Both the position numbers and the translations under genes were made by a program. The notes under the pieces were generated by a model. It did no database searches and was not told the origin of the DNA. It worked only from the letters and a program-made list of their open reading frames with translations. From CAWGQN01 sp963824885 (lineage in GTDB: Bacteria; Actinomycetota; Actinomycetes; Actinomycetales; Microbacteriaceae), in assembly GCA_963824885.1 (NCBI GenBank), contig CAWGQN010000005.1, positions 62,001 to 126,000 of the forward strand: DNA of 64,000 nucleotides. Reading direction: 5' to 3'. Each line of letters begins with the position of its first letter. Position 1 is the first letter of the stretch. Below are positions 26,328-35,477 of this stretch, piece by piece.

Positions 26328-26966
26328 GCGTTCCCACCACGACACGCCCGCGAGGTTGTTGACAGTATCGCGAGTTATGTCGTGACGCGGAGCACGGTGT
26401 AGCACAACCTCCGTGCCGAGTCTGTTCGCGAGGCGTGGAGTCACGTGCACCCGGCGCCCGTGCGTCGGCAATACCCGAGCGGCAGCGCGGGTGTTTGGCC
26501 GATGTGTGCGACGTCAGAGCGGGGTGATTCTTGGAGCGGTCGCACGTGGTCGTCAAGGTGAGTTGGTGACACGAGAATGACCCCCTGACATGAATTTATT
26601 GAAAGAAATGCGCGGCATGTTTTGCGGAACAACGAGACAAGCGGGGGGAATAAATGTGGAATAACCGGCTCTTTCGAGGGCGCCCGCGCGCGGTGAATTG
26701 CCGTTTTAGTACTTCGTCGGCATTTCTGGGAAAACGCCAAGATTTGGGCGATCACTTCGACATGCGCTATCGATACGTGAACGACTGGGTTGCGACAAAA
26801 AAATAGGAAGCAGTGACAGGAATTTCCCGTATCCCAAATCTGCTGGCATTCACACGGTGTGGGTACAACGCCGATGTGGAGGTGGAAGTTGGTTCGAGAT
26901 GTGGGGCGATTTTCGTGTTCTGTGACCGAAAAACCCAATTAATCCGACCAAAGGAAGTATTAATCG
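26328..26966. other. Long leader region of the fusion array gene
   Basis: 639 bases without a convincing gene. Open frames on the minus strand here have no protein-like character. From 26722 the sequence is related to the region before 23157 (shared 21-base block, then gcgactgg/acgactgg, ggaagcag and ttctgtgacc matches in order). It ends with AAGGAAG before ATG 26967. The left 390 bases hold nothing I can name. Confidence 0.55.
26722..26742. repeat. Upstream conserved element, copy 2
   Basis: Exact copy of the 21-base block at 22911-22931, 245 bases before the ATG of the fusion gene. See copy 1. Confidence 0.7.
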
Positions 26967-28646
26967 ATGGCTGTGCGTCGATCCACTCGTTTGACCACCA
27001 TTGCACTGACTGTTTCCGCGGTGTCCGCTGCGGCAATTATTGCCTGTGTTGCATATAACACGAGCGCCCCTCCCGCCGACGCGAATTCGTCTCACGTCAA
27101 AGAAGTCGCTGCTCCACGTCCCGATCAGCAAGAAGTCGGCGCGCTCAAGACCGAGATCGGTTCGCTTCCGAGCACGCTTGATTCCGCGGTAGCCGCGGCA
27201 CAACAAACAATCTCGTCGACCGCAGGACGCGCAGACGACGCGTTGCGCGGGAATCTCCAAAACGCAATCGACCCGGCGAAAACGGAAGTGGCGGCTGCGG
27301 CGAAATCCTCGCTTGCGTTGACGAACGTGTCGGAGGTGCGTTCCGCTCGAGACGCGGTCAAGACACTGTGCGCGGAAGATGGCACAAAGATCGAAAACGC
27401 GCGGATTGCCACTGAGACCAATGCGGCCGAGAACGATGCTGCCCGGCAGAGCGCTCAAGAAAGCCAAGCGAGCCAAGCGAAACGAGATGCTGACGAGGCG
27501 GCCGCGATTGCTGCCCGGCAGAGCGCTCAAGAGAAGAAGCCAGTTCAGCCGACGCAAGAGCCGGCCACCGCTAACGCGTCGACGAATACCGCGGAAGCGC
27601 AGCCAACAAATGCGCCGTGCCCGTGCTCGCAACACCCGTGTCCGGGCCGTCCGTGCCCGTGCACAAATGCCACTGGGCAGCAAGCTGAGCGTGAACCGTC
27701 GGCACCGGCCGACTCGACGACCGCGGACGCCGAGCAGACTCGCTCGCAACGCGTTCAGGCGGTGTCGGGAAGTCGGTGGGAAGCGCAATCGGCGAATTCG
27801 CTGCGTTCTGGAATTGAGTCCACGGTGAGCAGCATTGAACAAGCAGTTTCGGAAGCGCAAGCTACCGTCGATTCCACGTCTGGCCGCGCGACGGACGACT
27901 CACGGTCGAAACTCCAGACAGTGATCGACGCCGCCAAGAATGCTGGTCCGGCCGAACGAGCGAGCGTCACACCGCAAACAGACGCAAGCGACCTGTGCGG
28001 CGCGTTAGCGCGTGCAAAGAGACTCGCGGCGACGCACAAAGACGAGCTCGCGAACGCGAAGAAGATTGCAGACGATCAAGCCGCGGCGTTTGATGCCGCA
28101 GAGGCCAAGAGAAAAGCTGATGCTGAAGAAGCGGCGAAGGCAGCGAGTTCTGCGCCCAATTCACCGGTTAGTTCGGCGACTCCGGTCGACGCGACGGGCA
28201 AGGACGCGACCGCACTCTGCTTGAGCGGTCGAGGCGCCGAGGGCGCAATTGCGTGCGTCAAAGCGCTTGCGTCTGGTGTTCCCGTGACGGTCGAATGGGG
28301 GAATCCGGCCTCGAGCGGCTGGTCGGGCGTGACTTGGTTCACCAAGTTCGATAAGTCGGCCATGGTGAGAGTGAAATTGTCTGACAGTATTGCGTCTGAT
28401 TTCGGTGAGAATCCGGGAGCAACATCGGTCGCGATGCACGAAGCTGGGCACGCGGCTAATCAGCGGTGTCCCGCGCTCGCCGACGATCCCGTCTTCAGCC
28501 AACGGTCCTCGAACGACAATCCGGCCGAACGATTCGCGACCGCCTTTGCAATTTCGCACGGTTCACCCAGTCGAGATGCCTCGGGAGAATCGGCGTATCA
28601 ATTCCAGAGCACGGACGCCGAAATCGCTAAAGCAGCACAGTGCTAG
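26967..28646 (+). CDS. Array protein 4 (copy C): fusion of array-1 type and zincin type
   Basis: 559 residues. The first ~240 residues resemble array protein 1: RRSTRLTTIALTVS anchor, TAGRADDALRGNLQNAID, ARDAVKTLC, Gln/Ala-rich repeats (ARQSAQE three times) and a Cys-Pro-rich linker (PCPCSQHPCPGRPCPC). From ~265 onward it resembles copies A, B and D without their anchor: SGSRWEAQSANSLRSGIEST, TSGRATDDSRSKLQ, then CLSGRGAEGAIACV, TSVAMHEAGHAANQRC and AERFATAFAISHG. It therefore has two helical modules and one HExGH...E domain on one anchor. Its upstream region is also related to that of array gene 1, so the fusion probably joined two neighbouring genes. Confidence 0.78.
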   Translation: MAVRRSTRLTTIALTVSAVSAAAIIACVAYNTSAPPADANSSHVKEVAAPRPDQQEVGALKTEIGSLPSTLDSAVAAAQQTISSTAGRADDALRGNLQNAIDPAKTEVAAAAKSSLALTNVSEVRSARDAVKTLCAEDGTKIENARIATETNAAENDAARQSAQESQASQAKRDADEAAAIAARQSAQEKKPVQPTQEPATANASTNTAEAQPTNAPCPCSQHPCPGRPCPCTNATGQQAEREPSAPADSTTADAEQTRSQRVQAVSGSRWEAQSANSLRSGIESTVSSIEQAVSEAQATVDSTSGRATDDSRSKLQTVIDAAKNAGPAERASVTPQTDASDLCGALARAKRLAATHKDELANAKKIADDQAAAFDAAEAKRKADAEEAAKAASSAPNSPVSSATPVDATGKDATALCLSGRGAEGAIACVKALASGVPVTVEWGNPASSGWSGVTWFTKFDKSAMVRVKLSDSIASDFGENPGATSVAMHEAGHAANQRCPALADDPVFSQRSSNDNPAERFATAFAISHGSPSRDASGESAYQFQSTDAEIAKAAQC

Positions 28647-28723
28647 AGCGTGACACGTCAATGACCGCACGTGAATGCGTCACGACACTGGCTGTCCGGC
28701 GCGTGTAGGGTACTGACGGTGTT

Positions 28724-28764
28724 TGGTTTGGTGGCGCCGCCGGCGTGGCCGCGCCACCAAACCA
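28724..28764. terminator. 14-bp hairpin between array genes 4 and 5
   Basis: The stem tggtttggtggcgc / gcgccaccaaacca is perfect over 14 base pairs with a 13-base GC-rich loop. It lies about 80 bases after the fusion-gene stop and separates it from copy D. Confidence 0.7.
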
Positions 28765-28846
28765 CGTCTGTCAATTGCCCCGTGACGTCATTTGAGCGAT
28801 GCACTAATCTGTCGCCCCGGGGAAACTAAGCAAGAGAAACTGGGAA

Positions 28847-29184
28847 ATGTCCCGAGGTCGTTCCAAACGTGTCACGTTGTTGGTTGTTGGTGGGGTCGTG
28901 GTTGCGACGGCTGTGATTGTTGTGGGGGTGGTGTATCGGGGGAGTGTGGATGCGGAGCGCGCTCGCGTTGTCCGCGGTCAGTCGGTTGCTGAAAATCGGT
29001 GGGAAGGGCAAGCGGTGTCTTCGCTTCGTTCGATTATTCGGTCGACGGTGCAGAGTTTGGATGAGCCGATTGCTCAAGCGCAAGCGACGTACGATTCCAC
29101 CGCGGGTCGGGCGTCGGAAGACGCGCGAGATGGACTCAAGAATGCGATTGCGGCGGCGAAAACTGCCCCCCACAACGCCCTCGC
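28847..29184 (+). repeat. 338-base repeat, copy D (pair of 25290-25627)
   Basis: Partner of the copy at 25290-25627; one base difference was noted by eye. Confidence 0.85.
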
Positions 29185-29872
29185 GAGAATCGACTTATTG
29201 GCCGATCCGGCCGATCTCAGCACTGCGTCTCACGGCAATATGGCTCTAACGGCGAGGCTCAAGGGTGACCTCGCGGCGGCCGAAAATGTCGCTCACGAGC
29301 GCGCCGCCGCGTTCGATGCTACCGAGGCAAAGCGAAAAGCCGATGCGGTCGCCGCCGCAAAGAAGGCCGTTCCCGGACCCAAACCGAACGGCGGCCCACA
29401 CACTGGCCCTCCAACGAGCCGCGCCGCCGCGAGCGCGACGTCGGTGTGTCTCGGGGGCGGTACGGGCTACGACGGTGCAATTGCGTGCGTCAAGGCGATG
29501 GCTTTTGGCGTCTCGGCAACAATCGAATGGGATGACAAGCCGGGGAGCGGGTGGTGGGGATACACGTGGTGGAACACCAACGGCCTGACGGCCAGGGTCC
29601 AACTCTCGCGCAGTATTGGGACCGATTTTGGCTCGAGTCCTCAAGCGATTTCGGTTGCGATGCACGAATCCGGCCACGCGGCGAATGCGAGATGTCCGGC
29701 AGTTGCCACCGACCCAGTTTTCAATCAGAGGTCGTCGAGAGATAAGCGAGAAGAACGATTTGCGACGGCGTACGCAATCGCTTATGGGGCGCCCAGTCGC
29801 GATGCGGCTGGACAGTCGGCTTACGATTTCGTTAGCACGGATGAAGAAATAGCGGCAGCTAAACGCTGTTAG
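28847..29872 (+). CDS. Array protein 5 (copy D): membrane-anchored zincin-like protein
   Basis: 341 residues with the same order as copy B: SRGRSKRV, membrane helix, helical region, Pro/Lys linker and a C-terminal domain with CLGGGTGYDGAIACV, GWWGYTWW, AISVAMHESGHAANARC (HExGH), EERFATAYAIAYGAPSRDAAG and a final Cys. The first 113 codons are practically identical to copy B at the DNA level, while the middle (residues ~115-190) is unrelated in detail and the C-terminal domain is clearly homologous. The pattern suggests exchange of the anchor part and independent divergence of the linker. Confidence 0.78.
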   Translation: MSRGRSKRVTLLVVGGVVVATAVIVVGVVYRGSVDAERARVVRGQSVAENRWEGQAVSSLRSIIRSTVQSLDEPIAQAQATYDSTAGRASEDARDGLKNAIAAAKTAPHNALARIDLLADPADLSTASHGNMALTARLKGDLAAAENVAHERAAAFDATEAKRKADAVAAAKKAVPGPKPNGGPHTGPPTSRAAASATSVCLGGGTGYDGAIACVKAMAFGVSATIEWDDKPGSGWWGYTWWNTNGLTARVQLSRSIGTDFGSSPQAISVAMHESGHAANARCPAVATDPVFNQRSSRDKREERFATAYAIAYGAPSRDAAGQSAYDFVSTDEEIAAAKRC

Positions 29873-30059
29873 TTGTTGCTAATACCATGAGCCGCTTCAC
29901 GTGTCACCGCCTGTCAGGGTGGTTTATTTACGCCCACGGCCATCAAAGGCGAAACACAGGATGAAAAAAGCGCTGCGGGTTTCCGACTGGCATACTTTGA
30001 CGGCTGAATAAGGGTCTATTGTTCAGGTTAGTGACCTATTGAGATTGAGCTTCATTCGT

Positions 30060-31631
30060 ATGCGTTCGAACAAAGTGGCGCGCAACTCGCGCGGGTTTGC
30101 CCCCCACCCCTTGGGAAAAAGTACAGCTCCCGTTGACAACCCCCAGGGCGTCAACGCGGCGACGGTCGGAGAAGATGCGGGCCTCCGCAAGGGTCTTCAC
30201 GGCCGTCAAATCCAAATGATCGCGATTGGTGGGGCGATCGGAACCGGGCTCTTTATGGGGGCCGGTGGGCGCCTCGTTCAAGCGGGGCCGGCCCTCGCGA
30301 TTGTGTATGCGGTGTGTGGTTTCTTTGGATTCCTCATATTGCGAGCACTGGGCGAACTCGTCGCACATCGACCGACATCGGGGTCCTTTGTTTCGTATGC
30401 GCGAGAACTTTATGGCGAAAAAATGGCATTCGCTGCCGGGTGGATGTATTGGCTCAATTGGGCGATGACGGGAATTGTCGATGTGACCGCCGTCGCGATG
30501 TACATTCATTTTTTCAACAGATACGTGCCCGGCTTGGAGTCGATTCCGCAGTGGCTCCTCGCCTTTGGGGTCGTTTTCGTCGTCTTGGCGGCAAACTTGC
30601 TCGCCGTGACAGTCTTTGGTGAACTCGAATTCTGGTTTTCGGTCTTGAAGGTCGGCGCGATCCTTGCCTTTTTGGCTGTCGGTCTCTATTTTCTTTTTTC
30701 TGGAACCCCCGTCGCGGGGCGCCAGCCGGGGTTTGACCTCCTCGAGGACAGCGGAGGCATATTTCCGAACGGTATTCTTCCCGCGATAATCGTTTCGCAG
30801 GGCGTCGTTTTTGCCTACTCCGGGATCGAACTTCTCGGAATTACGGCGGGTGAGATTAAAAATCCCGCGAAGGAAATTCCCCGCGCGATTAACACGGTTA
30901 TCGTCCGAATTGGGGTCTTCTATGTTGGTTCGGTTGCGCTTCTCGCCCTGCTCTTGCCGCACACCTCGTACGACGACAAAACCAGTCCCTTTGTCACCTT
31001 TTTTGATTCAATTGGAATTGAGGGTGCAGCAGTAGGAATGAACTTGGTCGTGTTGACCGCCGCCATTTCGTCGCTCAATGCTGGTCTCTATTCGACCGGT
31101 CGCATCCTCCGATCAATGTCGTTGGCGGGGTCGGCTCCACAATTCGCGTCGCGAATGAGTGCCTCGGGGGTTCCCTATGGGGGGATCATCCTCACCGCCG
31201 TCGTTGCCATGATCGGTGTTGTGCTCAATGCGGTCGTGCCGAGACTCGCGTTTGAGATTGTGCTCCACGCGGCGTCCCTCGGCGTCATCGCCGCGTGGGC
31301 GGTCATTGTGTTGTGTCAATTGAAACTCTTTAAGCTTTCTCAAATCGGCGCCATTCAGCGGCCCCGATATCGCATGTTCGGGGCACCCGTGACGGGATAC
31401 ATTACGCTCGCATTTCTCGTCGCGGTCTTTGTACTTATGGCGTGGAATTATCCGGTCGGAACGATCACGGTGTGCTCGATCACGATTCTTGTTCCGTGTC
31501 TCATTGCCGGATGGTTTCTCGCTCGGGGGCGAATAGCCCAACTCATCCTTGAGCGAACCGAAGAGAGCAGTCGCGAGTCAGACGCGTACGATCCCGTTGA
31601 CCCGATTGCAGATTCCTCTGAGAACGTCTAG
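30060..31631 (+). CDS. Amino-acid permease, APC superfamily (AAP family)
   Basis: A membrane transporter of about 523 residues with roughly twelve helices. The N-terminal helix begins QMIAIGGAIGTGLFMGAGG, the substrate-binding signature of the family, followed by RALGELVAHRPTSGSFVSYA and the conserved loop ELLGITAGEIKNPAKEIPRAIN. It imports an amino acid by proton symport; the substrate cannot be read. The frame is open from TTG 30039, and ATG 30060 is preferred without a clear ribosome site. It is related to the permease at 39551. Confidence 0.88.
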   Translation: MRSNKVARNSRGFAPHPLGKSTAPVDNPQGVNAATVGEDAGLRKGLHGRQIQMIAIGGAIGTGLFMGAGGRLVQAGPALAIVYAVCGFFGFLILRALGELVAHRPTSGSFVSYARELYGEKMAFAAGWMYWLNWAMTGIVDVTAVAMYIHFFNRYVPGLESIPQWLLAFGVVFVVLAANLLAVTVFGELEFWFSVLKVGAILAFLAVGLYFLFSGTPVAGRQPGFDLLEDSGGIFPNGILPAIIVSQGVVFAYSGIELLGITAGEIKNPAKEIPRAINTVIVRIGVFYVGSVALLALLLPHTSYDDKTSPFVTFFDSIGIEGAAVGMNLVVLTAAISSLNAGLYSTGRILRSMSLAGSAPQFASRMSASGVPYGGIILTAVVAMIGVVLNAVVPRLAFEIVLHAASLGVIAAWAVIVLCQLKLFKLSQIGAIQRPRYRMFGAPVTGYITLAFLVAVFVLMAWNYPVGTITVCSITILVPCLIAGWFLARGRIAQLILERTEESSRESDAYDPVDPIADSSENV

Positions 31632-31711
31632 ATTCGCTGAGAACAAGCGTTAGATAACACACAACCCACGAAACTCCCGACCCATGCCTCGAGAAGTCGC
31701 GCGTACACAAT

Positions 31712-31717
31712 TAGGCT
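31712..31717 (+). promoter_or_regulatory. -10 box of the helicase-like gene, probable leaderless start
   Basis: TAGGCT is followed by six bases and GTG 31724. There is no ribosome site. Confidence 0.4.
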
Positions 31718-31723
31718 GCCCGT

Positions 31724-34700
31724 GTGTGGCGACTCGATAGCAGAACTGACGATGACGCGCGGGTTCCCCGTGACGATGTATCGTCGCCAGACTCCGTGAG
31801 CCTCGGTAACCCGACGATCACGCCCGGAAACGTCGCAGAATCAATGCGAAACACGTGGCGGGACGAGCTGCACCTTATTGGAGGCCCCTCGCCGTTGCTC
31901 CACTTTGACGACGGTTCGCGCACTCGAATCGAACTCAGCTCAACGCACCCCGGCGGGTTGCCACAGTTCATCACCGGCCAAACAACGTTTCTTTCGAGCC
32001 TGATTCGTGACGATGTGGCGCTGCGAAACGCGAAGTTAGCCGCGGGAGAAATCGCTGACAAAGGCATTGAGTTGCGGTCGGTGAGGGGAATTGACGCGGT
32101 CCACTTGGCAATTGGTCTCGCGCAATGGCGGCATGAAAGTAAGGATTTCGTCGCGCCCGTCTTGTTGCGGCCCCTCGCGATTCGGCGTTACGGCCACGAC
32201 TTCGAACTGAAACTCACGGGCACCTCGTTTCTCAATCCGCAATTAGCTCGTGCGCTTCGCGACCAGTTCCATATTGAGCTCGATGGTGAGTCGTTCACTG
32301 CTCTGGCAATAACAAACGGCGTTTTTAAACCGCAACCGGTGATCGATCACTTGCGGGGAATCACAGCGCACTTGCCCTCGTTTAGCGTGTATCCCCGCCT
32401 TGTGGCATCCACTTTCGCCGACGTCGCGGTCGATCTCGTTGACGACGCGAAGAACCTCGACCACCCAATCATCGAGGCTCTCGCGGGTAATCCCACCGCG
32501 CGTCGCGATGTCGAGAATGCTCATCGACCCGCCGACGTCGCGCCGCACGACGTCCGATCCCCCGCGACCGACACGCTCCTTCTCGATGCAGATCCGGAAC
32601 AGGAATTCGTTATCGCGCAAATCGCCGCTGGCAACTCAGTCGTTGTTAGGACTCTTCCCGGTACGGGCGGAACACAAACGGTCGTCAACGCGATTGGTAG
32701 CCTCGCTGGACACCACAAGCGCGTGCTCGTCGTGAGCGCGCGTCGATCGAGTTTTGACAGCATTATTCATCGCCTCGAACAGGTCGGCCTTCACGGACTC
32801 GCGGTAACTCCGCGAACGCTTCGTCGAGATGCGGTGCAAGCGATCACGCGATATGAAAAGGCGGTCCATCCCGAGGTTAACGACGTCGACGATGCGCTCG
32901 TCCGTTTGCGAAAGGTGCTGCTCGACTACCGTTCGGCGCTCGCTCGCCGGGACCCCGCGTTGGGAATTTGCGTTCTCAACGCACTCGAAAGGCTCGCGCA
33001 ACTCTCGCTTTTGCCCACTCCACCCTCGACGACCGCGCGCCTCCATCGAAAATCGATCGAGGCGCTGGTTCACAATCGGCACTCGGCCGCGGAAGCACTC
33101 GTGAAAGCCGCCGCGCTCGGAGAGTTTCGTTACGGACCCGACGATTCGCCGTGGTACGGCGCGTCGTTCGACACGACCGAAGAAGCTGCCGCAGCGCACG
33201 CTCTCGCGAAGCGATTGAACGAGGTAGATATCCCGCGCCTGCTCGAGCGCGCCAACGGACTCATCACCAAGACTCGAATGCGTCCCTTCGAGTCGATTGA
33301 AGAATTGGGCGTTTACGTGAGGCTTCTCCTCGAGATGAGAGAGACTCTCGACAGGTTCCTCCCGTCGGTTTTTGACCGACCCCTCACCGAACTCATCGTC
33401 GCGACCTCGTCACGGCGAGAGTCTCCCGAAATGACCGGGCCGAACCGCCGGCGACTTCGCAAATTAGCCATGGAATATGTTCGCCCAGGCGTCCACTGTT
33501 CTGACATCAATTCCGCCCTTCGACGAATTCAACAACAGCGCATTCTGTGGCAGCAATACGTCAGTTCTGGGGCCGTACCCGAGGTTCCCGTGGGCCTCGG
33601 CGACGTGCACGTGGCCGTTCAGCGCGTCTCAGAAGACCTCAAGGCGCTCGACAAACCACTCGGTTTCGCTAATTCGCCGCGATCACTCAGCGTCCTGCCG
33701 CTCACGTCGCTCTTGAACACGGTCTCCGGTCTCGCCGCGGAGTCGGAGGTTCTGCACAATCTCCAAGAGCGCACGGCGCTCTTGTCGCACCTTCGTGACC
33801 TCGAGTTGGCACCTCTCCTGGCCGACCTTTCGAAGCGTCACGTGTCTGTCGACAACGTCGCGATTGAATTGGAGCTCGCGTGGTGGCAATCGGCCCTCGA
33901 ATCGATGCTCAGCAACGACCGCGCTCTCTTGAGCGCCAATACGTCCGTTCTTGATCGCCTCGAGGCGGATTTTCGCCTCGTCGACGAAGCTCACGCGAGC
34001 GCAAATGGCCAACTTCTTTCGTGGAAACAGGCCGAAAACTGGAAGATTGGTCTCGTCGATTGGCCCGAAGAGGCGGACAGATTGCGACGCCTCCTCCGCG
34101 TGAATCGAGCGACGCCTGCAACTCTCCACGAGGCGGCACCGCATCTTTCTCGAGTCATCGCGCCCGTGTGGCTCGCTTCGCCCTACGAGGTGCCAGAAAT
34201 CCCCGACGACATCGTCTTCGACGCCGTGATTCTCGTCGATGCGGGGGCAACCACGATTGCCGAAAACCTCGGTCCGATTCGTCGGTCGCGGCAGCTCGTC
34301 GCTTTTGGCGACCCCGTGACACAGACTCCGTCACCGTTCGACATTGGCTTGCGCGTCTCGAGCGAGGATTCACGTGCTCCTCGAGCGTCCGACCTCGATT
34401 CATTGCACGCCGACTCCGCGCTTGCCCGGCTGGGCGAACTGCTCCCGACTCTGACACTTACGCGCAGCTATCGGGCGGGGGGCGAAGACCTCGCAGAACT
34501 AATGAATCGCCGATTCTACGGTGGTCTGATCGAGTCGCTTCCGTGGGCGGGAACGTTCTTGGGCCACGCGAGCTTGAGCTTCCACTACGTCGAAGGCGGA
34601 CACGGAATGCCCGACCGTGACACGGGCGCGATTGAAAGCGTCGACGCCGAAGTGGCGCGAGTTATCGACCTCGTTATCGAGCACGCGACCCACCGCCAGC

Positions 34701-35467
34701 GCGAATCGCTCATGGTCGTCACCGCGAGTGGAAAGCACGCGGTGCGCGTGCGTCAGGCGGTTCTCGCGGCATTCGCGCGGCGCGGTGACCTGTCGGACTT
34801 CATTCTCAAAGAAAGGGCCGAACCTTTTACCGTTGTAACGCTCGAACAGTCGGTCGCGCAGAGTCGAGATCGGGTGATCTTCTCGATAGGATACGGCCGC
34901 ACGCCGCACGGGCGCATTCTTTCGAATCTGGGTGTCCTTGCTGAACCCGGCGGCGAAAGGTTACTCGCGGTTGGCATGACGCGCGCGCGACGGTCCATGG
35001 ACATCGTGTCGTGCTTTCGCCCGAAAGATCTCGACGATGGACGCATGAAGCACGGCATTTCCCTTCTCGTTCAGGTGCTTGCCGAGAGCGAGTCCATTGG
35101 TGACGGCTCGATTGTTCCCGACAACAGCGAGCCGATGCTCGTGGATCTTGCCACGCGGCTCGAACTTCGCGGTCTCAACGTCGCACTTGGTCACCGCGAG
35201 CAGATCCCACTCGTTGCCTCTCGGGGCGGCCGCGCCGTGGCGTTAGAAACCGATTCGTCGCTCAGTGGCAGGAGCCTTCGAGAATCACTGCGGTTGCGCC
35301 CCGAGGTGCTGAGGCGCCTCGGGTGGTATTACCTTCGCGTGCACAGTTTCGAGTTGTTTTCCGACCCGGACGCTGTTGCGGACCGCGTGGCGGCCCTCGT
35401 TGGAGCCACGCCGGTCATGGCCGGCGAGATTCCCGACAAGCTTCGCGTGCCAGTGTCGGCGGGTTAG
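31724..35467 (+). CDS. Large SF1 helicase-like protein with degenerate ATPase motifs (DUF4011-like)
   Basis: 1247 residues, cytoplasmic. The layout is that of large SF1 helicase-like proteins: an N-terminal domain (ITGQTTFLSSLIRDD, LRPLAIRRYG), an ATPase core interrupted by a long helical insert, then C-terminal helicase motifs. Motif I is LPGTGGTQT (about residue 310), where Gly replaces the essential Lys of GxGKT. Motif II is VILVDAGATT (about 840) where DE is expected. Motif III (AFGDPVTQTPSPF), LTRSYRAGG and VGMTRARRSMDIV remain recognisable. ATP hydrolysis is therefore doubtful; a structural or regulatory role is possible. The function is unknown. GTG 31724 is used, and ATG 31842 is an alternative. 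Confidence 0.78.
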   Translation: MWRLDSRTDDDARVPRDDVSSPDSVSLGNPTITPGNVAESMRNTWRDELHLIGGPSPLLHFDDGSRTRIELSSTHPGGLPQFITGQTTFLSSLIRDDVALRNAKLAAGEIADKGIELRSVRGIDAVHLAIGLAQWRHESKDFVAPVLLRPLAIRRYGHDFELKLTGTSFLNPQLARALRDQFHIELDGESFTALAITNGVFKPQPVIDHLRGITAHLPSFSVYPRLVASTFADVAVDLVDDAKNLDHPIIEALAGNPTARRDVENAHRPADVAPHDVRSPATDTLLLDADPEQEFVIAQIAAGNSVVVRTLPGTGGTQTVVNAIGSLAGHHKRVLVVSARRSSFDSIIHRLEQVGLHGLAVTPRTLRRDAVQAITRYEKAVHPEVNDVDDALVRLRKVLLDYRSALARRDPALGICVLNALERLAQLSLLPTPPSTTARLHRKSIEALVHNRHSAAEALVKAAALGEFRYGPDDSPWYGASFDTTEEAAAAHALAKRLNEVDIPRLLERANGLITKTRMRPFESIEELGVYVRLLLEMRETLDRFLPSVFDRPLTELIVATSSRRESPEMTGPNRRRLRKLAMEYVRPGVHCSDINSALRRIQQQRILWQQYVSSGAVPEVPVGLGDVHVAVQRVSEDLKALDKPLGFANSPRSLSVLPLTSLLNTVSGLAAESEVLHNLQERTALLSHLRDLELAPLLADLSKRHVSVDNVAIELELAWWQSALESMLSNDRALLSANTSVLDRLEADFRLVDEAHASANGQLLSWKQAENWKIGLVDWPEEADRLRRLLRVNRATPATLHEAAPHLSRVIAPVWLASPYEVPEIPDDIVFDAVILVDAGATTIAENLGPIRRSRQLVAFGDPVTQTPSPFDIGLRVSSEDSRAPRASDLDSLHADSALARLGELLPTLTLTRSYRAGGEDLAELMNRRFYGGLIESLPWAGTFLGHASLSFHYVEGGHGMPDRDTGAIESVDAEVARVIDLVIEHATHRQRESLMVVTASGKHAVRVRQAVLAAFARRGDLSDFILKERAEPFTVVTLEQSVAQSRDRVIFSIGYGRTPHGRILSNLGVLAEPGGERLLAVGMTRARRSMDIVSCFRPKDLDDGRMKHGISLLVQVLAESESIGDGSIVPDNSEPMLVDLATRLELRGLNVALGHREQIPLVASRGGRAVALETDSSLSGRSLRESLRLRPEVLRRLGWYYLRVHSFELFSDPDAVADRVAALVGATPVMAGEIPDKLRVPVSAG

Positions 35468-35470
35468 CAT
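35465..35470 (+). promoter_or_regulatory. -10 box of the small RPPHW protein, probable leaderless start
   Basis: TAGCAT overlaps the stop of the large gene and is followed by seven bases and ATG 35478. Confidence 0.4.
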
Positions 35471-35477
35471 TGTGGGG

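Noticed and set aside
26850..27860. A 336-codon minus-strand frame opposite the fusion array gene.
   Set aside because: Arg-rich shadow of an Ala-rich coding strand; the plus-strand product matches its paralogues.
23157..29872. The repeated array could be a CRISPR or a phage tail-fibre cassette.
   Set aside because: Repeats are long coding segments without regular short spacers, and no phage structural, integrase or cas gene is nearby.
30036..30962. A 308-codon minus-strand frame opposite the amino-acid permease.
   Set aside because: Highly charged shadow of a hydrophobic transporter; no ribosome site or family motifs.
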